NCBI GenBank assembly: GCA_021405315.1
Contig: QWIH01000024.1
Span: forward strand, 1-53,106
Reading direction: 5' to 3'
Length of the DNA: 53,106 nucleotides
DNA from: Leptolyngbya sp. PLA1
Lineage (GTDB): Bacteria; Planctomycetota; Phycisphaerae; Phycisphaerales; UBA1924
Part shown: piece after piece, positions 1 through 9,429 of the stretch
Layout: each line of letters begins with the position of its first letter
Position numbering within the stretch: the first letter of the stretch is position 1
Translations under genes and position numbers: made by a program
The notes under the pieces: generated by a model
What the model was told of the DNA's origin: nothing
Database searches by the model: none
Seen by the model: the letters and a program-made list of their open reading frames with translations, nothing else

Positions 1-375
1 TTCGCCGAGCGCCGGCAGATCAACCACTCCGGCGACCGGCCTGGTGTCGCAGGTGATGGCGACGATGGTGCCGAAGAGCGGCACGCCGTGGACGAAGGAG
101 GCCGTGCCGTCGATGGGGTCGAGAACCCAGCCCCAACGGGAGGAGCCCCCGATGCCGCCAAACTCCTCGCCGAGGATGGAGTCGTTGGGGAATCGTTCGC
201 GGATGGCGTCGCGGAGGAGTCGCTCGGCGGCCTTGTCCGTTTCTGTGACTGGGGTGTTGTCGGGCTTGAGCACGGCAGAGGCGGGGGCGGCATCGAAGGC
301 GGCGCGAATGAGCGAGGCGGCGTCCCGCGCGAACGTGATGGCGGCGTGAAACCGGGACTCGAGGGCGGGGTCCAT
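1..375 (-). CDS. Inositol monophosphatase family protein (3'-truncated by window edge)
   Basis: Reading leftward from the ATG at 373-375, 125 codons are open to the window edge, so only the N-terminal half is present. The protein contains the two N-terminal signatures of the Mg2+-dependent inositol-monophosphatase/FBPase-like fold: a GEEFG stretch (metal-binding Glu) and DPIDGTASFVHG (metal-binding Asp residues and the substrate loop). Families with this signature hydrolyse inositol-1-phosphate, histidinol-phosphate or 3'-phosphoadenosine phosphates; the residues that separate these lie beyond the edge, so the substrate cannot be assigned. The gene is divergent from the thioredoxin-fold gene that starts at 508, with about 130 bases between the two starts. 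The family call is firm; the exact function is open. Confidence 0.85.
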   Translation of the reverse strand, partial: MDPALESRFHAAITFARDAASLIRAAFDAAPASAVLKPDNTPVTETDKAAERLLRDAIRERFPNDSILGEEFGGIGGSSRWGWVLDPIDGTASFVHGVPLFGTIVAITCDTRPVAGVVDLPALGE

Positions 376-463
376 GGCGGAGCGTACGCGCGGGGGGGGG
401 CAGCTACCTCGGCGATGGGCTTGAAATGGCGTGTATGGAGGGGTTGCGGGCCCGGACTCTTGG

Positions 464-469
464 TACACT
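464..469 (+). promoter_or_regulatory. Possible -10 element upstream of the TlpA-like gene
   Basis: TACACT matches the sigma-70 -10 consensus at 4 or more of 6 positions and lies 38 bases before the ATG at 508. The best -35 candidate (TTGCGG, 444-449) is only 14 bases away, which is too short, so this is a weak call from sequence alone. Confidence 0.25.
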
Positions 470-507
470 GGTCGCACGCCGGGGATTCCTCGGCCAAGGA
501 GCACACG

Positions 508-1845
508 ATGCGGTCGAAGACCCTTGCGGCGGCGGCGATGGCGGGTTTGCTGGTCTTGGGCGCGTATGCGGCGCCCCCGAGCGATGACCAGATCAAGACG
601 GCGGTGAACTCGTACAAGGAGGCATCCAAGGGCTTCCCCCGGGGGGACCGCGCGGCCATGATCAAGGGCGCAGACGCGGCGCTGGCGGGGCTCTCGCTCG
701 GTGAGGCATCCCTCTCGCAGCTTGATGCCCTGTTCAAGGGCGGGCTGCTGGGCGTGTCGCCCGCGACGGCGGAGTTGGTCGGGCAGCGCCTGCTGAGCCT
801 GGGCGCCTCCACGGGCGTCGACGGGTGCGAGGCGCTGGCGCTCCGGGCGAGCACGATCCCGCAGCCCGCGGAGCGGACCCGAGAGTCGATGCAAGCCTAC
901 CAGACGCAGGTGTCCACGGCGACGCTGGCGGCGCTGCACCACCCCGCGTTTGGCAAGGCCCTGAGCGAGGGGAAGGGGACCAGCGTGCTGGCGTCGCTCG
1001 GACGCATCAGCCCGGACCAACTCGGCACTTCCACCGCGGTGGCGGATCTGACCAAGGCTCTGGAGAACGAGATTTCACCCGACGCGGCGATGAGGCTGAC
1101 GGCGATCTCCTCCTGGTTTGACCCCAAGTCCGGCATCGAGAAGGGCTCGCTGGAGACGCTGCGCACGACGGCGCTCGCGGCGGTGAACTCGGCGCGGACG
1201 CGAGTCGCGCCGGATCAGACCGCGACCGCGACGCGTCTGAAGGACGCGGCGGCGTTCTTCGACGGGGCGTACGCCAAGCAGTCGCTCGTGAATCACACGG
1301 CGCCGGAACTGCACTTCATCTGGTCGAACTCGCCCTCGCCGATCAAGTCGCTCGAAGACCTGCGGGGCAAGGTGGTGATGCTGGACTTCTGGGCGACGTG
1401 GTGCGGGCCGTGCATCGCGAGCTTCCCGAACATCAGGGAACTGCAGGCGAGGTACAAGGACCTTCCGGTGGCGATCGTGGGCGTGACGTCGATCCAGGGG
1501 AATCACTACGACCAGAAGGCGACGGACCCCAAGAACCGGCGGATCGACTGCAAGGATGACCCTGCCAAGGAAATGTCGCTGATGCCGGGATTTGCGAAGG
1601 ACATGGAGATGTCCTGGACGATCGCGTTCAGCGAGGAGAATGTCTTCAATCCGTCGTACGGGGTGTTCGGAATCCCGCACGCGGTGATCATCGATCCGAA
1701 CGGGGTCGTGCGGCACCGCGGCATCCATCCGGGCGGAGACCCCGCGGAGGAAGCGGCCCTGATCGACGCGATTCTGAAGGAGTTCAAGCTGCCCGCGCCC
1801 GCGGAGCCCATGAAGGCGAAGGGCGAGGAGAAGAAGGGCGGCTGA
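508..1845 (+). CDS. Exported TlpA-like thioredoxin-fold protein
   Basis: The protein has 445 residues. The start at 508 is chosen because it opens with a signal peptide (MRSKT, then an Ala/Leu-rich core ending near AYAA); the frame is open upstream but reads as low-complexity shadow. Residues about 24-255 are alanine-rich and of no recognised family. Residues about 260-430 form a thioredoxin/TlpA domain: VMLDFWATWCGPC with active-site Cys299 and Cys302, and the cis-proline region GIPHAVIID. TlpA-like proteins act outside the cytoplasm as thiol-disulfide reductases, for example in cytochrome c maturation or cell-envelope redox. A long insertion containing a conserved Cys (RRIDCKDD) lies between the CxxC and the cis-proline. 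The gene is followed by a perfect intrinsic terminator, so it is probably monocistronic. The partner protein is unknown. Confidence 0.85.
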   Translation: MRSKTLAAAAMAGLLVLGAYAAPPSDDQIKTAVNSYKEASKGFPRGDRAAMIKGADAALAGLSLGEASLSQLDALFKGGLLGVSPATAELVGQRLLSLGASTGVDGCEALALRASTIPQPAERTRESMQAYQTQVSTATLAALHHPAFGKALSEGKGTSVLASLGRISPDQLGTSTAVADLTKALENEISPDAAMRLTAISSWFDPKSGIEKGSLETLRTTALAAVNSARTRVAPDQTATATRLKDAAAFFDGAYAKQSLVNHTAPELHFIWSNSPSPIKSLEDLRGKVVMLDFWATWCGPCIASFPNIRELQARYKDLPVAIVGVTSIQGNHYDQKATDPKNRRIDCKDDPAKEMSLMPGFAKDMEMSWTIAFSEENVFNPSYGVFGIPHAVIIDPNGVVRHRGIHPGGDPAEEAALIDAILKEFKLPAPAEPMKAKGEEKKGG

Positions 1846-1872
1846 GCCGCTCGACGCGGTGGGCGTACGGAC

Positions 1873-1900
1873 GGGCCCGGCATGCGCCGGGCCCTTTTTT
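1873..1900 (+). terminator. Rho-independent terminator of the TlpA-like gene
   Basis: A perfect 9-bp stem GGGCCCGGC / GCCGGGCCC (1873-1881 with 1886-1894) closes a 4-base loop and is followed directly by six T residues (1895-1900). It begins 27 bases after the stop codon. Confidence 0.92.
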
Positions 1901-1958
1901 CATCTGTGGAGGGGGCGGCGGGCCCGTCCGGACCCGCGGGGTCGATACATTCCTCGGC

Positions 1959-3290
1959 ATGATGCGGCTGTATCCACTCCGAGGTGTTCCCCGCCAGGGC
2001 CAGGTGTGGTCGTGGATCTCGTTTGACGTGGCGAACCAGTCCTTCACGCTGCTGATCAACACGCTGCTCTTTCCGCTCTTCTTCCGGAACGTGGTGGCGA
2101 CCGGGGTGGAATCGCGGGACACGCTGTGGTCGATGGTGAGCGCGGCGAGCATGCTGCTGGTGGTGATCGCATCACCGATCGCGGGAGCCATGGCGGACGA
2201 TCGCGCGTGGAAGAAGCGAGCGCTCGTCATCACCGGGCTGCTGTGCGCGGCCCTCACCTGCGGTCTGGGGCTCGTCGGGCCGGGGCAGCTTGCGCTCGCG
2301 ATCGCGCTCTACATCCCGGCGAACTTCATGTTCTCCATCGGGGAGAACTTCCTCGCATCGTTCCTCCCCGAACTGGCGGGGCGGGAGGACTTCGGGCGGG
2401 TATCCGGGTTTTCCTGGGCGGTCGCGTACAGCGCCGCGCTGGTCATGCTCGCAGGAACTGCGGCGGCGATGACAGTGCTCGGGCTCAAGAGCCCGGATCA
2501 GTGGAGGCCCTTCTTCGTCGCGGCGGGGGTGTGGTTCGGGCTGTTCGCTGTGCCGACGTTGCTCTTCCTCCGGGAAAGGGCGACCCCGGCGGCGACGCCC
2601 GGGAGCCTGCTGACGGTCGGCTTCCGCAGGCTGGCGCAGAGCCTGCGGAACACCCGCCGGTATCGCGACCTCGCGATGCTGCTGGTGGCCTCGCTCCTGT
2701 ACGGTGCGGGGATGAACGTGATCATCTTCTTCGCCTCGATCCTGGCTTCAGAGTTCGGGTTCAAGGACCAGGAGCTTGTGATCTTCGTCGGGGTCATCAC
2801 CATCGCGGGCGTTGGAGGCACGTTCGCCACCACGGTGCTGCAGGACCGGCTGGGCCATCGGCGAACGACGCTGATCCTGCTGGTGGTGTGGATCATGACG
2901 GCGCTCGCCTTCGCGGCGTACTCGTGGCTGCGTGGCCGGAGCGCCAATCCCGCCACATTTCCGCTCTGGCCATTGTGGGTGCTGGGGAACCTGATCGGGT
3001 TCGGGCTTGGGTCACTGGGTTCCGCGAACCGGGCCTTTGTCGGATATCTCACCCCCCCGGCGAGGTCCGCGGAGGTCTTTGGCATCTGGGGGATGATCTT
3101 CAAGCTGGCCGCCGTGCTGACGATCCCGTTCGCGATCGCGAAGGATCGCTGGGGGACGACGGTCTCGCTCCTGGTGCTCGCAGGGTTCGTGCTGGCCGGG
3201 CTGCTGATGACCCTGCTGGTGGACGAGAAGCGGGGCGCGGCCGCGGCGGCCGAGGACGACTCGCGGCCCGGAATACCCTCCGGGTCATGA
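1959..3290 (+). CDS. MFS transporter, UMF1/Atg22-like
   Basis: A 443-residue integral membrane protein with about 12 hydrophobic segments spread over the whole length. The N-terminal stretch [17 protein letters not shown] resembles the W-x-x-YDxANSxF signature of the UMF1 (Atg22-like) branch of the major facilitator superfamily, and the loop after helix 2-3 carries the MFS-type charged motif ([12 protein letters not shown]). Members are putative effluxers of amino acids or other small molecules; the substrate cannot be told. Two adjacent ATG codons (1959, 1962) are possible starts. The last codons overlap the trpB start by 4 bases (ATGA at 3287-3290), which implies translational coupling and makes a link to tryptophan or aromatic amino acid transport tempting but unproven. 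Confidence 0.82.
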   Translation: MMRLYPLRGVPRQGQVWSWISFDVANQSFTLLINTLLFPLFFRNVVATGVESRDTLWSMVSAASMLLVVIASPIAGAMADDRAWKKRALVITGLLCAALTCGLGLVGPGQLALAIALYIPANFMFSIGENFLASFLPELAGREDFGRVSGFSWAVAYSAALVMLAGTAAAMTVLGLKSPDQWRPFFVAAGVWFGLFAVPTLLFLRERATPAATPGSLLTVGFRRLAQSLRNTRRYRDLAMLLVASLLYGAGMNVIIFFASILASEFGFKDQELVIFVGVITIAGVGGTFATTVLQDRLGHRRTTLILLVVWIMTALAFAAYSWLRGRSANPATFPLWPLWVLGNLIGFGLGSLGSANRAFVGYLTPPARSAEVFGIWGMIFKLAAVLTIPFAIAKDRWGTTVSLLVLAGFVLAGLLMTLLVDEKRGAAAAAEDDSRPGIPSGS

Positions 3291-4558
3291 GCGCTTCGAG
3301 CACCACCATCGTCCGGCCTGAGGCCCCCCCACCCCTGTCTCGGGCCCCCGATGATCGCGGGAGGTTCGGCACCTTTGGCGGGCGGTATGTGCCCGAGACG
3401 CTGGTGGCGGCGCTGGATGCCCTCGAGGCGGCGTACGCAAAGGCGTGCGGCGAACCGGCCTTCTGGGACGAGTTGTCCGCGATCCTGAAGGACTTCGTCG
3501 GGAGGGCGACACCCCTGCACAAGGCCCGGGGGTTGACGGCGCTGGCGCGGGGGCGGGCCCAGCGGGACATGGGCGCGACCATCTGGCTGAAGCGTGAGGA
3601 CCTCTGCCACACCGGTGCGCACAAAATCAACAACACCATGGGGCAAGGGCTGCTCGCGGTCCGCATGGGAAGCCGGCGGATCATCGCGGAGACGGGCGCA
3701 GGGCAGCATGGGGTGGCGGCGGCGACGGCTGCGGCGTACTTCGGGCTGAAGTGCGAGGTCTACATGGGGGCCGAGGACGTCCGGCGGCAGGCGCTCAACG
3801 TCTCCAGAATGAGGATGCTGGGCGCGACCGTGCATGAGGTGACGGACGGGTCACGGACGCTCAAGGATGCGACCAACGCGGCACTGCGGGACTGGATGGG
3901 CAGCTCCGAGCACACGCACTACATGCTCGGGTCAGTGGTCGGCCCTCACCCCTTCCCCATGATGGTGCGGGATTTCCAGTCGATCATCGGGCGGGAGACA
4001 ATGGCCCAGTCGCTGCGACTGCTGGGCAAGCTGCCCGAGTGCATCGTGGCGTGCGTGGGTGGCGGGAGCAACGCGGCGGGGATGTTCTTCCCGTTCATCG
4101 ACGACAAGCGGGTGAAACTGGTGGGCGTGGAGGCTGGTGGATCGGGACCGGGTGCGGGGCAGCACGCGGCGTCACTCTGTGCGGGGTCGCCCGGGGTGTT
4201 GCACGGCGCCATGACGTATGTGCTCCAGGACGGAGAGGGGCAGACATCGGGGGCGCACTCGTGCTCGGCCGGGCTGGACTATCCCGGCGTCGGGCCGGAG
4301 CACGCGTTCTGGAAGGAACAAGCGAGGGTCTCGTACGTCGTGTGCACGGACGATGAAGCGCTCAGGGCCTTCGGGGAGGTTGCGGCATGCGAGGGAATCC
4401 TCCCGGCGCTGGAGTCTTCTCACGCGGTTGCCGAGGCGCTGAGACTGGCGCCGACAATGAAGGCGAGCGAGAACCTTGTGGTGTGCCTGTCGGGGCGAGG
4501 TGACAAGGACGTGGACGAGGTGACGCGGCTGCTTGCCGTCGCGGGCGGCGGACGCTGA
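3287..4558 (+). CDS. trpB: Tryptophan synthase beta chain
   Basis: Tryptophan synthase beta subunit, 423 residues, which condenses indole with L-serine in the last step of tryptophan synthesis using PLP. The start at 3287 is the ATGA overlap with the MFS gene. Family landmarks are unmistakable: [13 protein letters not shown] at the N-terminus, the PLP Schiff-base lysine in [10 protein letters not shown] (Lys113), [13 protein letters not shown] with the catalytic Glu, and the phosphate-binding CVGGGSNA. An extra N-terminal segment of about 25 residues (acid/proline-rich) precedes the core compared with typical enzymes. No trpA lies next to it, although the alpha subunit is its normal partner; trpF lies 5.4 kb away on the other strand. 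Tryptophan genes are therefore dispersed in this genome. Confidence 0.97.
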   Translation: MSASSTTIVRPEAPPPLSRAPDDRGRFGTFGGRYVPETLVAALDALEAAYAKACGEPAFWDELSAILKDFVGRATPLHKARGLTALARGRAQRDMGATIWLKREDLCHTGAHKINNTMGQGLLAVRMGSRRIIAETGAGQHGVAAATAAAYFGLKCEVYMGAEDVRRQALNVSRMRMLGATVHEVTDGSRTLKDATNAALRDWMGSSEHTHYMLGSVVGPHPFPMMVRDFQSIIGRETMAQSLRLLGKLPECIVACVGGGSNAAGMFFPFIDDKRVKLVGVEAGGSGPGAGQHAASLCAGSPGVLHGAMTYVLQDGEGQTSGAHSCSAGLDYPGVGPEHAFWKEQARVSYVVCTDDEALRAFGEVAACEGILPALESSHAVAEALRLAPTMKASENLVVCLSGRGDKDVDEVTRLLAVAGGGR

Positions 4559-4641
4559 ATCTGGACGATTGTGCCGGGCGGGCTTTCCACGCGCGCGGGG
4601 GGGAGATAGCATCCGCTGCGCCGTGCGGATCGGGCGAACCA

Positions 4642-6630
4642 ATGCGGGACAGGTGGCACATGCTGCGGGCGGGCGGGCTCGCCGCCGGAATGGCGGTGGC
4701 GGGTGTGGGTGCGCTCGCCACGGGGCAGGGGCCGGTCGGAGTGAGCGTCGCGGCGGGTGACGGCGCCGTGGACGCACTGCAAGACGTGACACTGTCAGAC
4801 GCGAGGCGTCTGGCCGCCGCGAGGGAGCTCGTGAGGCGGGCCGATGAGCCCGTGGTGCGGGAGGTGCTGGCGACGGAACTGGCGAAGCCCTTGGCGGGGA
4901 CGGGTGCCGGGGCAGTGGTGCTGCGGGCCATCGGCGAGTTGGCGGACGCGCCGCCGAGGCTGTTCCCGGTGCTTGCCCAGCGGCTGGCGGGTGCCCCGGT
5001 CGAGGAAGTTCCCAGGCTGCTGCAGGCGGTTTCGTCGTTCCATACACGAGACGCCGCGAGGCTGCTCGTGCTTCACGCCTCGCCGAAGGAGGCGGGGGAG
5101 GTTTCGTCGTCCGCGTTCGAAGGGCTCGTGCGGCTCTCGGGGCGCACGGACATCCCCGCGGATCAGGACTCTTGGGCGGCGTGGCTCCGAGAGTGTGACC
5201 AGTACAGCGAGTCACAGTGGCGGCTCACGCTGGCGAGCGCGATGGCACGGCGGGCGGATCAGTTGGCGGCGGAACGCCAGGGGGCGGTGACCAGGCTCAT
5301 CGACTCGTACCGCAGGCTCCACCTGGCGACAGCGCCCGAGCAGCGGAGCCCGCTGATCGCCGAGTTTCTGAGCTCGGACACGCCGGAAGTCCGGGAGCTC
5401 GGTTTCGAGCTGGCGGCGAGGGAGCTTTCCGCGGGGTCCACGCTTGGTCCGGCGGTTGCCTCTGCGGCACTGACGCTCACCTCATCCCAGCATCCGAAGG
5501 TCAGAGCGCAGGCGGCGACGCTGCTGTGGCAGATGGCGCCGGCGGAGGCTGCCCCGGGCCTGGCGAGAGCCCTTGGGGTGGAGCGGGATCCTGCCGCGGC
5601 GGGCGCTCTGCTGCTCGCGTGTTCGAGGTGGCCCACCCGCGATCTCGTTCCCGCGGCCATGTCCTGGCTGCCCCACGGGAGCGGGGCTTCTCCGCAGGCG
5701 GCGACCTGCGTGGCGGCGATCGCACGCGAGGGCTTGTTGGTGCCTGATGGTCAGGCGGAGGCCCTGCGGCTGCTCAGGGGATGGCCGGTCCAGAGCCTTT
5801 CGTCGTCCGCGATCTGGCTGCTTGCATCGCTGGGCATCGATGAGGATCTCGATCGGATCGCACCGCTGCTGGACAGCTCGAACGCGTCGGTAAGGCTGGC
5901 GACCGCAGAGGCCCTGGTGTGGGACGCGAGGTTCACCCCGGCGATTCTCGACGCCGCCCGGCACGAGCCGGATCTGTTTGAGGTGGCATCCAAGGCATTG
6001 CTCGTCCATGATCCGTCGCTGGCGAGCATGCGGACGTTGCTGGCGCTGCCCCAGCCGGAGCCCTCAGTCGCGCGTCCCCTGCTTGAACGCCTGGCGGCGT
6101 CGCTCCCCACCAACGACCTCTGGGAACTGGCATCTGAACTGTCCGACTCGTCCCTCAGGAGAAGCGTGCTGGTGCTGCTGAACGGCGACATGAGACAAAT
6201 GGCGGCCGCCGATCGGGAGGATCAGCACGCGGCGCTCGCGGGGTCGGTCCTTGCGCTGGCGGACCTGCAACTGGCGTCCCGGGAACCGGACGGCGCGCTG
6301 CTGACAATCGAGCACTCGCCCTTTGTGCCGGGAGGGACATCCGAGCCGCCCCTGCCGGCACCCGATGGGCTCAGAAGGCGGCACGTTTCGGCGCTGGTGG
6401 CGTTGAACCGGCTCGAACAGGCGGCGTCGATGGACTCCACGGATGCGGGGGCGTGGATTGACGGTCTGGAGCTGGCAGCGGACCGGCCGTGGGCGGGCGC
6501 GGTGCTGGCCGAGGTGGAGCACCGTTTCGGCGCAGGGTTCACTCCTGATCAGGCGGGACGCGTGGCCACGCTTCGCGCGCGGATCGCGCCGTCAGAGCCG
6601 AAGCCATCGCCGGATGCGAACCACAGGTAG
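4642..6630 (+). CDS. Exported HEAT-like repeat protein of unknown function
   Basis: A 662-residue protein. The N-terminus (MRDRWHMLRAGGLAAG, then a hydrophobic Ala/Gly core to about residue 30) looks like a signal peptide, so export is likely; an internal ATG at 4660 is an alternative start. The rest is almost wholly alpha-helical in character, rich in Ala, Leu and Glu, with recurring units resembling HEAT repeats (for example SDTPEVRELGFELAARELS, HPKVRAQAATLLWQMAP, SNASVRLATAEALVWDARF). Such solenoids serve as protein-binding scaffolds. No catalytic motif is visible. It stands alone between trpB and hppD, and I do not recognise a named family. Confidence 0.75.
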   Translation: MRDRWHMLRAGGLAAGMAVAGVGALATGQGPVGVSVAAGDGAVDALQDVTLSDARRLAAARELVRRADEPVVREVLATELAKPLAGTGAGAVVLRAIGELADAPPRLFPVLAQRLAGAPVEEVPRLLQAVSSFHTRDAARLLVLHASPKEAGEVSSSAFEGLVRLSGRTDIPADQDSWAAWLRECDQYSESQWRLTLASAMARRADQLAAERQGAVTRLIDSYRRLHLATAPEQRSPLIAEFLSSDTPEVRELGFELAARELSAGSTLGPAVASAALTLTSSQHPKVRAQAATLLWQMAPAEAAPGLARALGVERDPAAAGALLLACSRWPTRDLVPAAMSWLPHGSGASPQAATCVAAIAREGLLVPDGQAEALRLLRGWPVQSLSSSAIWLLASLGIDEDLDRIAPLLDSSNASVRLATAEALVWDARFTPAILDAARHEPDLFEVASKALLVHDPSLASMRTLLALPQPEPSVARPLLERLAASLPTNDLWELASELSDSSLRRSVLVLLNGDMRQMAAADREDQHAALAGSVLALADLQLASREPDGALLTIEHSPFVPGGTSEPPLPAPDGLRRRHVSALVALNRLEQAASMDSTDAGAWIDGLELAADRPWAGAVLAEVEHRFGAGFTPDQAGRVATLRARIAPSEPKPSPDANHR

Positions 6631-6694
6631 ACCGATCCAACGGCCCACCTGCTCCGGAATGGGCCCATATGATCGATTCGGAAGGAGTTCCGCC

Positions 6695-7954
6695 ATGACG
6701 ACCCTCACTCCCGCACCGAGCGCACACACCCGTCCGAGCAGCGATCCCCTGCACCTGATCGATGTGGACCATGTGCAGTTCTATGTGGGGAACGCCCGCC
6801 AAGCGGCGTTCTTCTACGCCCACTGCTTTGGATTCCAGATCGAGCAGGTGAGCGACCTGACCTCGGGCAGCCGCGAAGCGGCGCACTACCTGCTGACGCA
6901 GGGGAACATCCGGTTCGTGCTGACGAGCGGGCTGACGCCGGTGCACCCTTCGGCGATGGAAGTCGCGATGTACGGCGACGGGGTCAAGGACATCGCGTTC
7001 ACGGTGTTCGACGCGGAAAAGGCGTACGAGCGAGCGGTGTCGAACGGCGCGGTCTCGGCCTATGAGCCGCGGACGTGGAAGGACGAGCGGGGTTCGGTGA
7101 CGATGGCGGGGATCAAGACGTTCGGGCGCGCGGTGCACACGTTCGTGTCGCGGACGGGCGAGTACGACCTGACGAAGGTGAAGCAGGGCGGGCTGTTCAT
7201 GCCGAGGTTCCAACGGGTCGAAGGAAGCCCGTGCGGCGGCGCTGCGGGCTGCGGCCCACAGGGGGGCACGGGGTCGGCGGTCCTCTCGATCAACGAGCAC
7301 AATCGCAAGCACCCATGCGGGCTGAAGTACGTTGACCACCTGGTGGGCAATGTCGAGCTCGGCAAGATGAACTACTGGGTGAAGTTCTACGAGGACGTGC
7401 TCGAGTTCAAGATGTTCAAGCACTTCGACGACAAGGACATCTCGACGGACTTCTCGGCGCTGATGTCCAAGGTCATGTCGAGCGGCAATAACCTGATCAA
7501 GATCCCGATCAACGAACCGGCGCCGGGCAAGCGGAAGAGCCAGGTGCAGGAGTACCTGGACTGGCACAGCAACACGCCGGGCGTTCAGCATCTGGCGCTG
7601 CGGACGGACGACGAGCTGCAGTCGATCGCGGCGCTGCGTGCGCGGGGCGTCGACTTCCTGACACTCCCCGATACCTATTACGAGCACGTGTGGGAACGGG
7701 TGAACGGCACGTTGAAGGCGCACGGCAGGCCGGAGGTGAAGGAGGATCACAAGAAGATCCACGACCTGGGGATTCTGGTCGACGCGGACGACGAGGGCTA
7801 CCTGCTGCAGCTCTTCACGAGGCCCCTGCAGGACCGGCCCACGTTGTTCTTCGAGATCATCTGCCGCCGTGGCAGCCAGTCGTTCGGCAAGGGGAACTTC
7901 AAGGCGCTGTTCGAGGCCCTGGAGCTCGAGCAGGCCAGGCGCGGCAATCTGTAA
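6695..7954 (+). CDS. hppD: 4-hydroxyphenylpyruvate dioxygenase
   Basis: The enzyme converts 4-hydroxyphenylpyruvate to homogentisate in tyrosine catabolism, a non-haem Fe(II) oxygenase of the vicinal-oxygen-chelate fold; 419 residues. The start at 6695 has a strong Shine-Dalgarno (GGAAGGAG, 6680-6687). The three iron ligands are all present: His215 in KYVDHLVG, His299 in GVQHLAL and Glu387 in LFFEIICRRG. The N-terminal half shows the second, non-catalytic VOC repeat (VDHVQFYVGNARQAAFFY). No homogentisate dioxygenase or fumarylacetoacetase gene is adjacent, so the rest of the pathway must be elsewhere. It converges with the PhoX-type gene, with 6 bases between the stops. Confidence 0.96.
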   Translation: MTTLTPAPSAHTRPSSDPLHLIDVDHVQFYVGNARQAAFFYAHCFGFQIEQVSDLTSGSREAAHYLLTQGNIRFVLTSGLTPVHPSAMEVAMYGDGVKDIAFTVFDAEKAYERAVSNGAVSAYEPRTWKDERGSVTMAGIKTFGRAVHTFVSRTGEYDLTKVKQGGLFMPRFQRVEGSPCGGAAGCGPQGGTGSAVLSINEHNRKHPCGLKYVDHLVGNVELGKMNYWVKFYEDVLEFKMFKHFDDKDISTDFSALMSKVMSSGNNLIKIPINEPAPGKRKSQVQEYLDWHSNTPGVQHLALRTDDELQSIAALRARGVDFLTLPDTYYEHVWERVNGTLKAHGRPEVKEDHKKIHDLGILVDADDEGYLLQLFTRPLQDRPTLFFEIICRRGSQSFGKGNFKALFEALELEQARRGNL

Positions 7955-7960
7955 GCCGCG

Positions 7961-9343
7961 TCAACCCTTGCGCCATGGGCCATGGATGGCGAAGGTCAAT
8001 CCCGGCGACTGGACGTTCACGAAGAGGACGCTTCCATCGGGCGAAAATGTTGCGCCGGCGAGTTCGGACTTGTTCCGACGGTTGTACGCGAGGCGGTAGG
8101 CCTCGCCCCTGGGTGTGACGCCGAAAAGGCCGTTGAGGTCTGAGCCGTCCTCGCAGACGACGAGGTCCCCCCAGGGAGAGACGGTGAGGTTGTCGGCGTT
8201 GTTGCAGACCTTGCTGTCGTTGGGCTCGATGAAGAGTTCCAGCACCGCCGGGATCTCGGCCTCGCGGGGCGTCCCCTCATGCGGGCTCATGGTGTACTTC
8301 CAGATCTGACCGAGCTTTGCGGCCCCCCCGGTGGTCGCGGCAAAGTAAACAGCGCCGCGGCCGAACCACATGCCCTCACACCGCGCGAAGGTTGCTCCCC
8401 CTTTCGCCGCGGCTTGGAGGCGAAGGGTGTCCGCCGGGGAGAGCACATCATCGAGGTCGATCCAGCGGACGGGAAGGCGCGAGCCGACCGCCACGGAGGA
8501 CGACGGCTCCCAGTTCATCGTGTCGAGGCTCCAGCGGTCGTGGACCGCGAGCGCCTGAAGGCGGCCGCCCAGCGCGAGCTTGCCTGGAACGCTCGGAATG
8601 AACCGGTAAAGTGCGCCGCCCGCGACGTCCTCGGTGAGGTACACGCACCCACTGGAAGGATCCACCGCGACCGCCTCATGGCGGAACCGCCCCATGGCGG
8701 TGAGGGGCACGGGGTCGGCGAGTCCGGGAGTCTCGGAGGGGATGACCTCGAATACGAAGCCGTGGTCGCGGGCGAAGTTCTCACCAGTGACGGAGACTGT
8801 CTCCTCGCAGGTGAGCCACGTGCCCCAGGGTGTGGGGCCGCCGGCGCAGTTGTATTCCGTGCCGGCCAGGCTGAGGAAGTGTCTCTCGAGCGTGCGAGTC
8901 GCGGGGTTGTAGACCAGGGTGGTCGTGCCGCCGCGGCTGGGCCCCTTGGCGCCGCCGCGGTCGTACAGGCGATCGGGGGGGAGGCTGGCGAGACGCTCGT
9001 TGGCGTCCCCAAAGGCGCCCCGACCATCGATGCCCATGTGGACCTCGTGATTTCGGACGAGGATGATCCGGCCGTTGGTTCCCGGGAAGGCGGCCATGCC
9101 GTCGTGCTGGCCGGGCACGAGCAGGCCATCGTCCATTTCCTCGCCCCGGCGTGAAAACACGACATACTCAAACCCGGCGGGAAGGTCGAGGAGCCCGGCG
9201 GGATCGGGGACGAGTGGGCCGTAGCCGGCGCGAGACATGGCCCGGTTCGGTGAACCCGCCTGCGCGATGAGCGAGCGGAGGCCGGCGAATCCGAGGGTGA
9301 ACGCCGCGCCTCGCTGCATGAACTGTCGCCGGTCGTGGGGCAT
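7961..9343 (-). CDS. PhoX-family (DUF839) secreted phosphatase-like protein
   Basis: A 460-residue protein. The start at 9343 gives an N-terminus MPHDRRQFMQRGAAF followed by a hydrophobic run, a good twin-arginine (Tat) signal, with GGAG about 8 bases upstream. The body has PhoX/DUF839 features: RNHEVHMG, the Cys-containing NCAGGPTPWGTWLTCEE block, and repeated beta-propeller-like segments. PhoX enzymes are Ca2+/Fe-dependent alkaline phosphatases exported folded by Tat; many DUF839 relatives are annotated only as phosphatase-like. The NCAGG and TCEE residues support the metal site, but substrate specificity is inferred. No phosphate-regulon gene or obvious pho box is adjacent. Confidence 0.85.
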   Translation of the reverse strand: MPHDRRQFMQRGAAFTLGFAGLRSLIAQAGSPNRAMSRAGYGPLVPDPAGLLDLPAGFEYVVFSRRGEEMDDGLLVPGQHDGMAAFPGTNGRIILVRNHEVHMGIDGRGAFGDANERLASLPPDRLYDRGGAKGPSRGGTTTLVYNPATRTLERHFLSLAGTEYNCAGGPTPWGTWLTCEETVSVTGENFARDHGFVFEVIPSETPGLADPVPLTAMGRFRHEAVAVDPSSGCVYLTEDVAGGALYRFIPSVPGKLALGGRLQALAVHDRWSLDTMNWEPSSSVAVGSRLPVRWIDLDDVLSPADTLRLQAAAKGGATFARCEGMWFGRGAVYFAATTGGAAKLGQIWKYTMSPHEGTPREAEIPAVLELFIEPNDSKVCNNADNLTVSPWGDLVVCEDGSDLNGLFGVTPRGEAYRLAYNRRNKSELAGATFSPDGSVLFVNVQSPGLTFAIHGPWRKG

Positions 9344-9429
9344 GGTGGGATCTCCGCGGGATGCATTCTTGGGGCGCGGCGGCCCCGGGCCCATTCAGAG
9401 TCCGTGAAGCCGCTCTAGGGCCCGTGCTC

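Noticed and set aside
2498..3835. A 445-codon reverse frame opposite the MFS gene and trpB
   Set aside because: It overlaps two confidently identified sense genes and has no recognisable domain.
3287..6630. trpA next to trpB
   Set aside because: The following gene is a HEAT-like protein with no TIM-barrel features.
6642..6665. Terminator after the HEAT-like gene (GGCCCA / TGGGCC)
   Set aside because: The 6-bp stem has a 12-base loop and no T run, so it is too weak to list.
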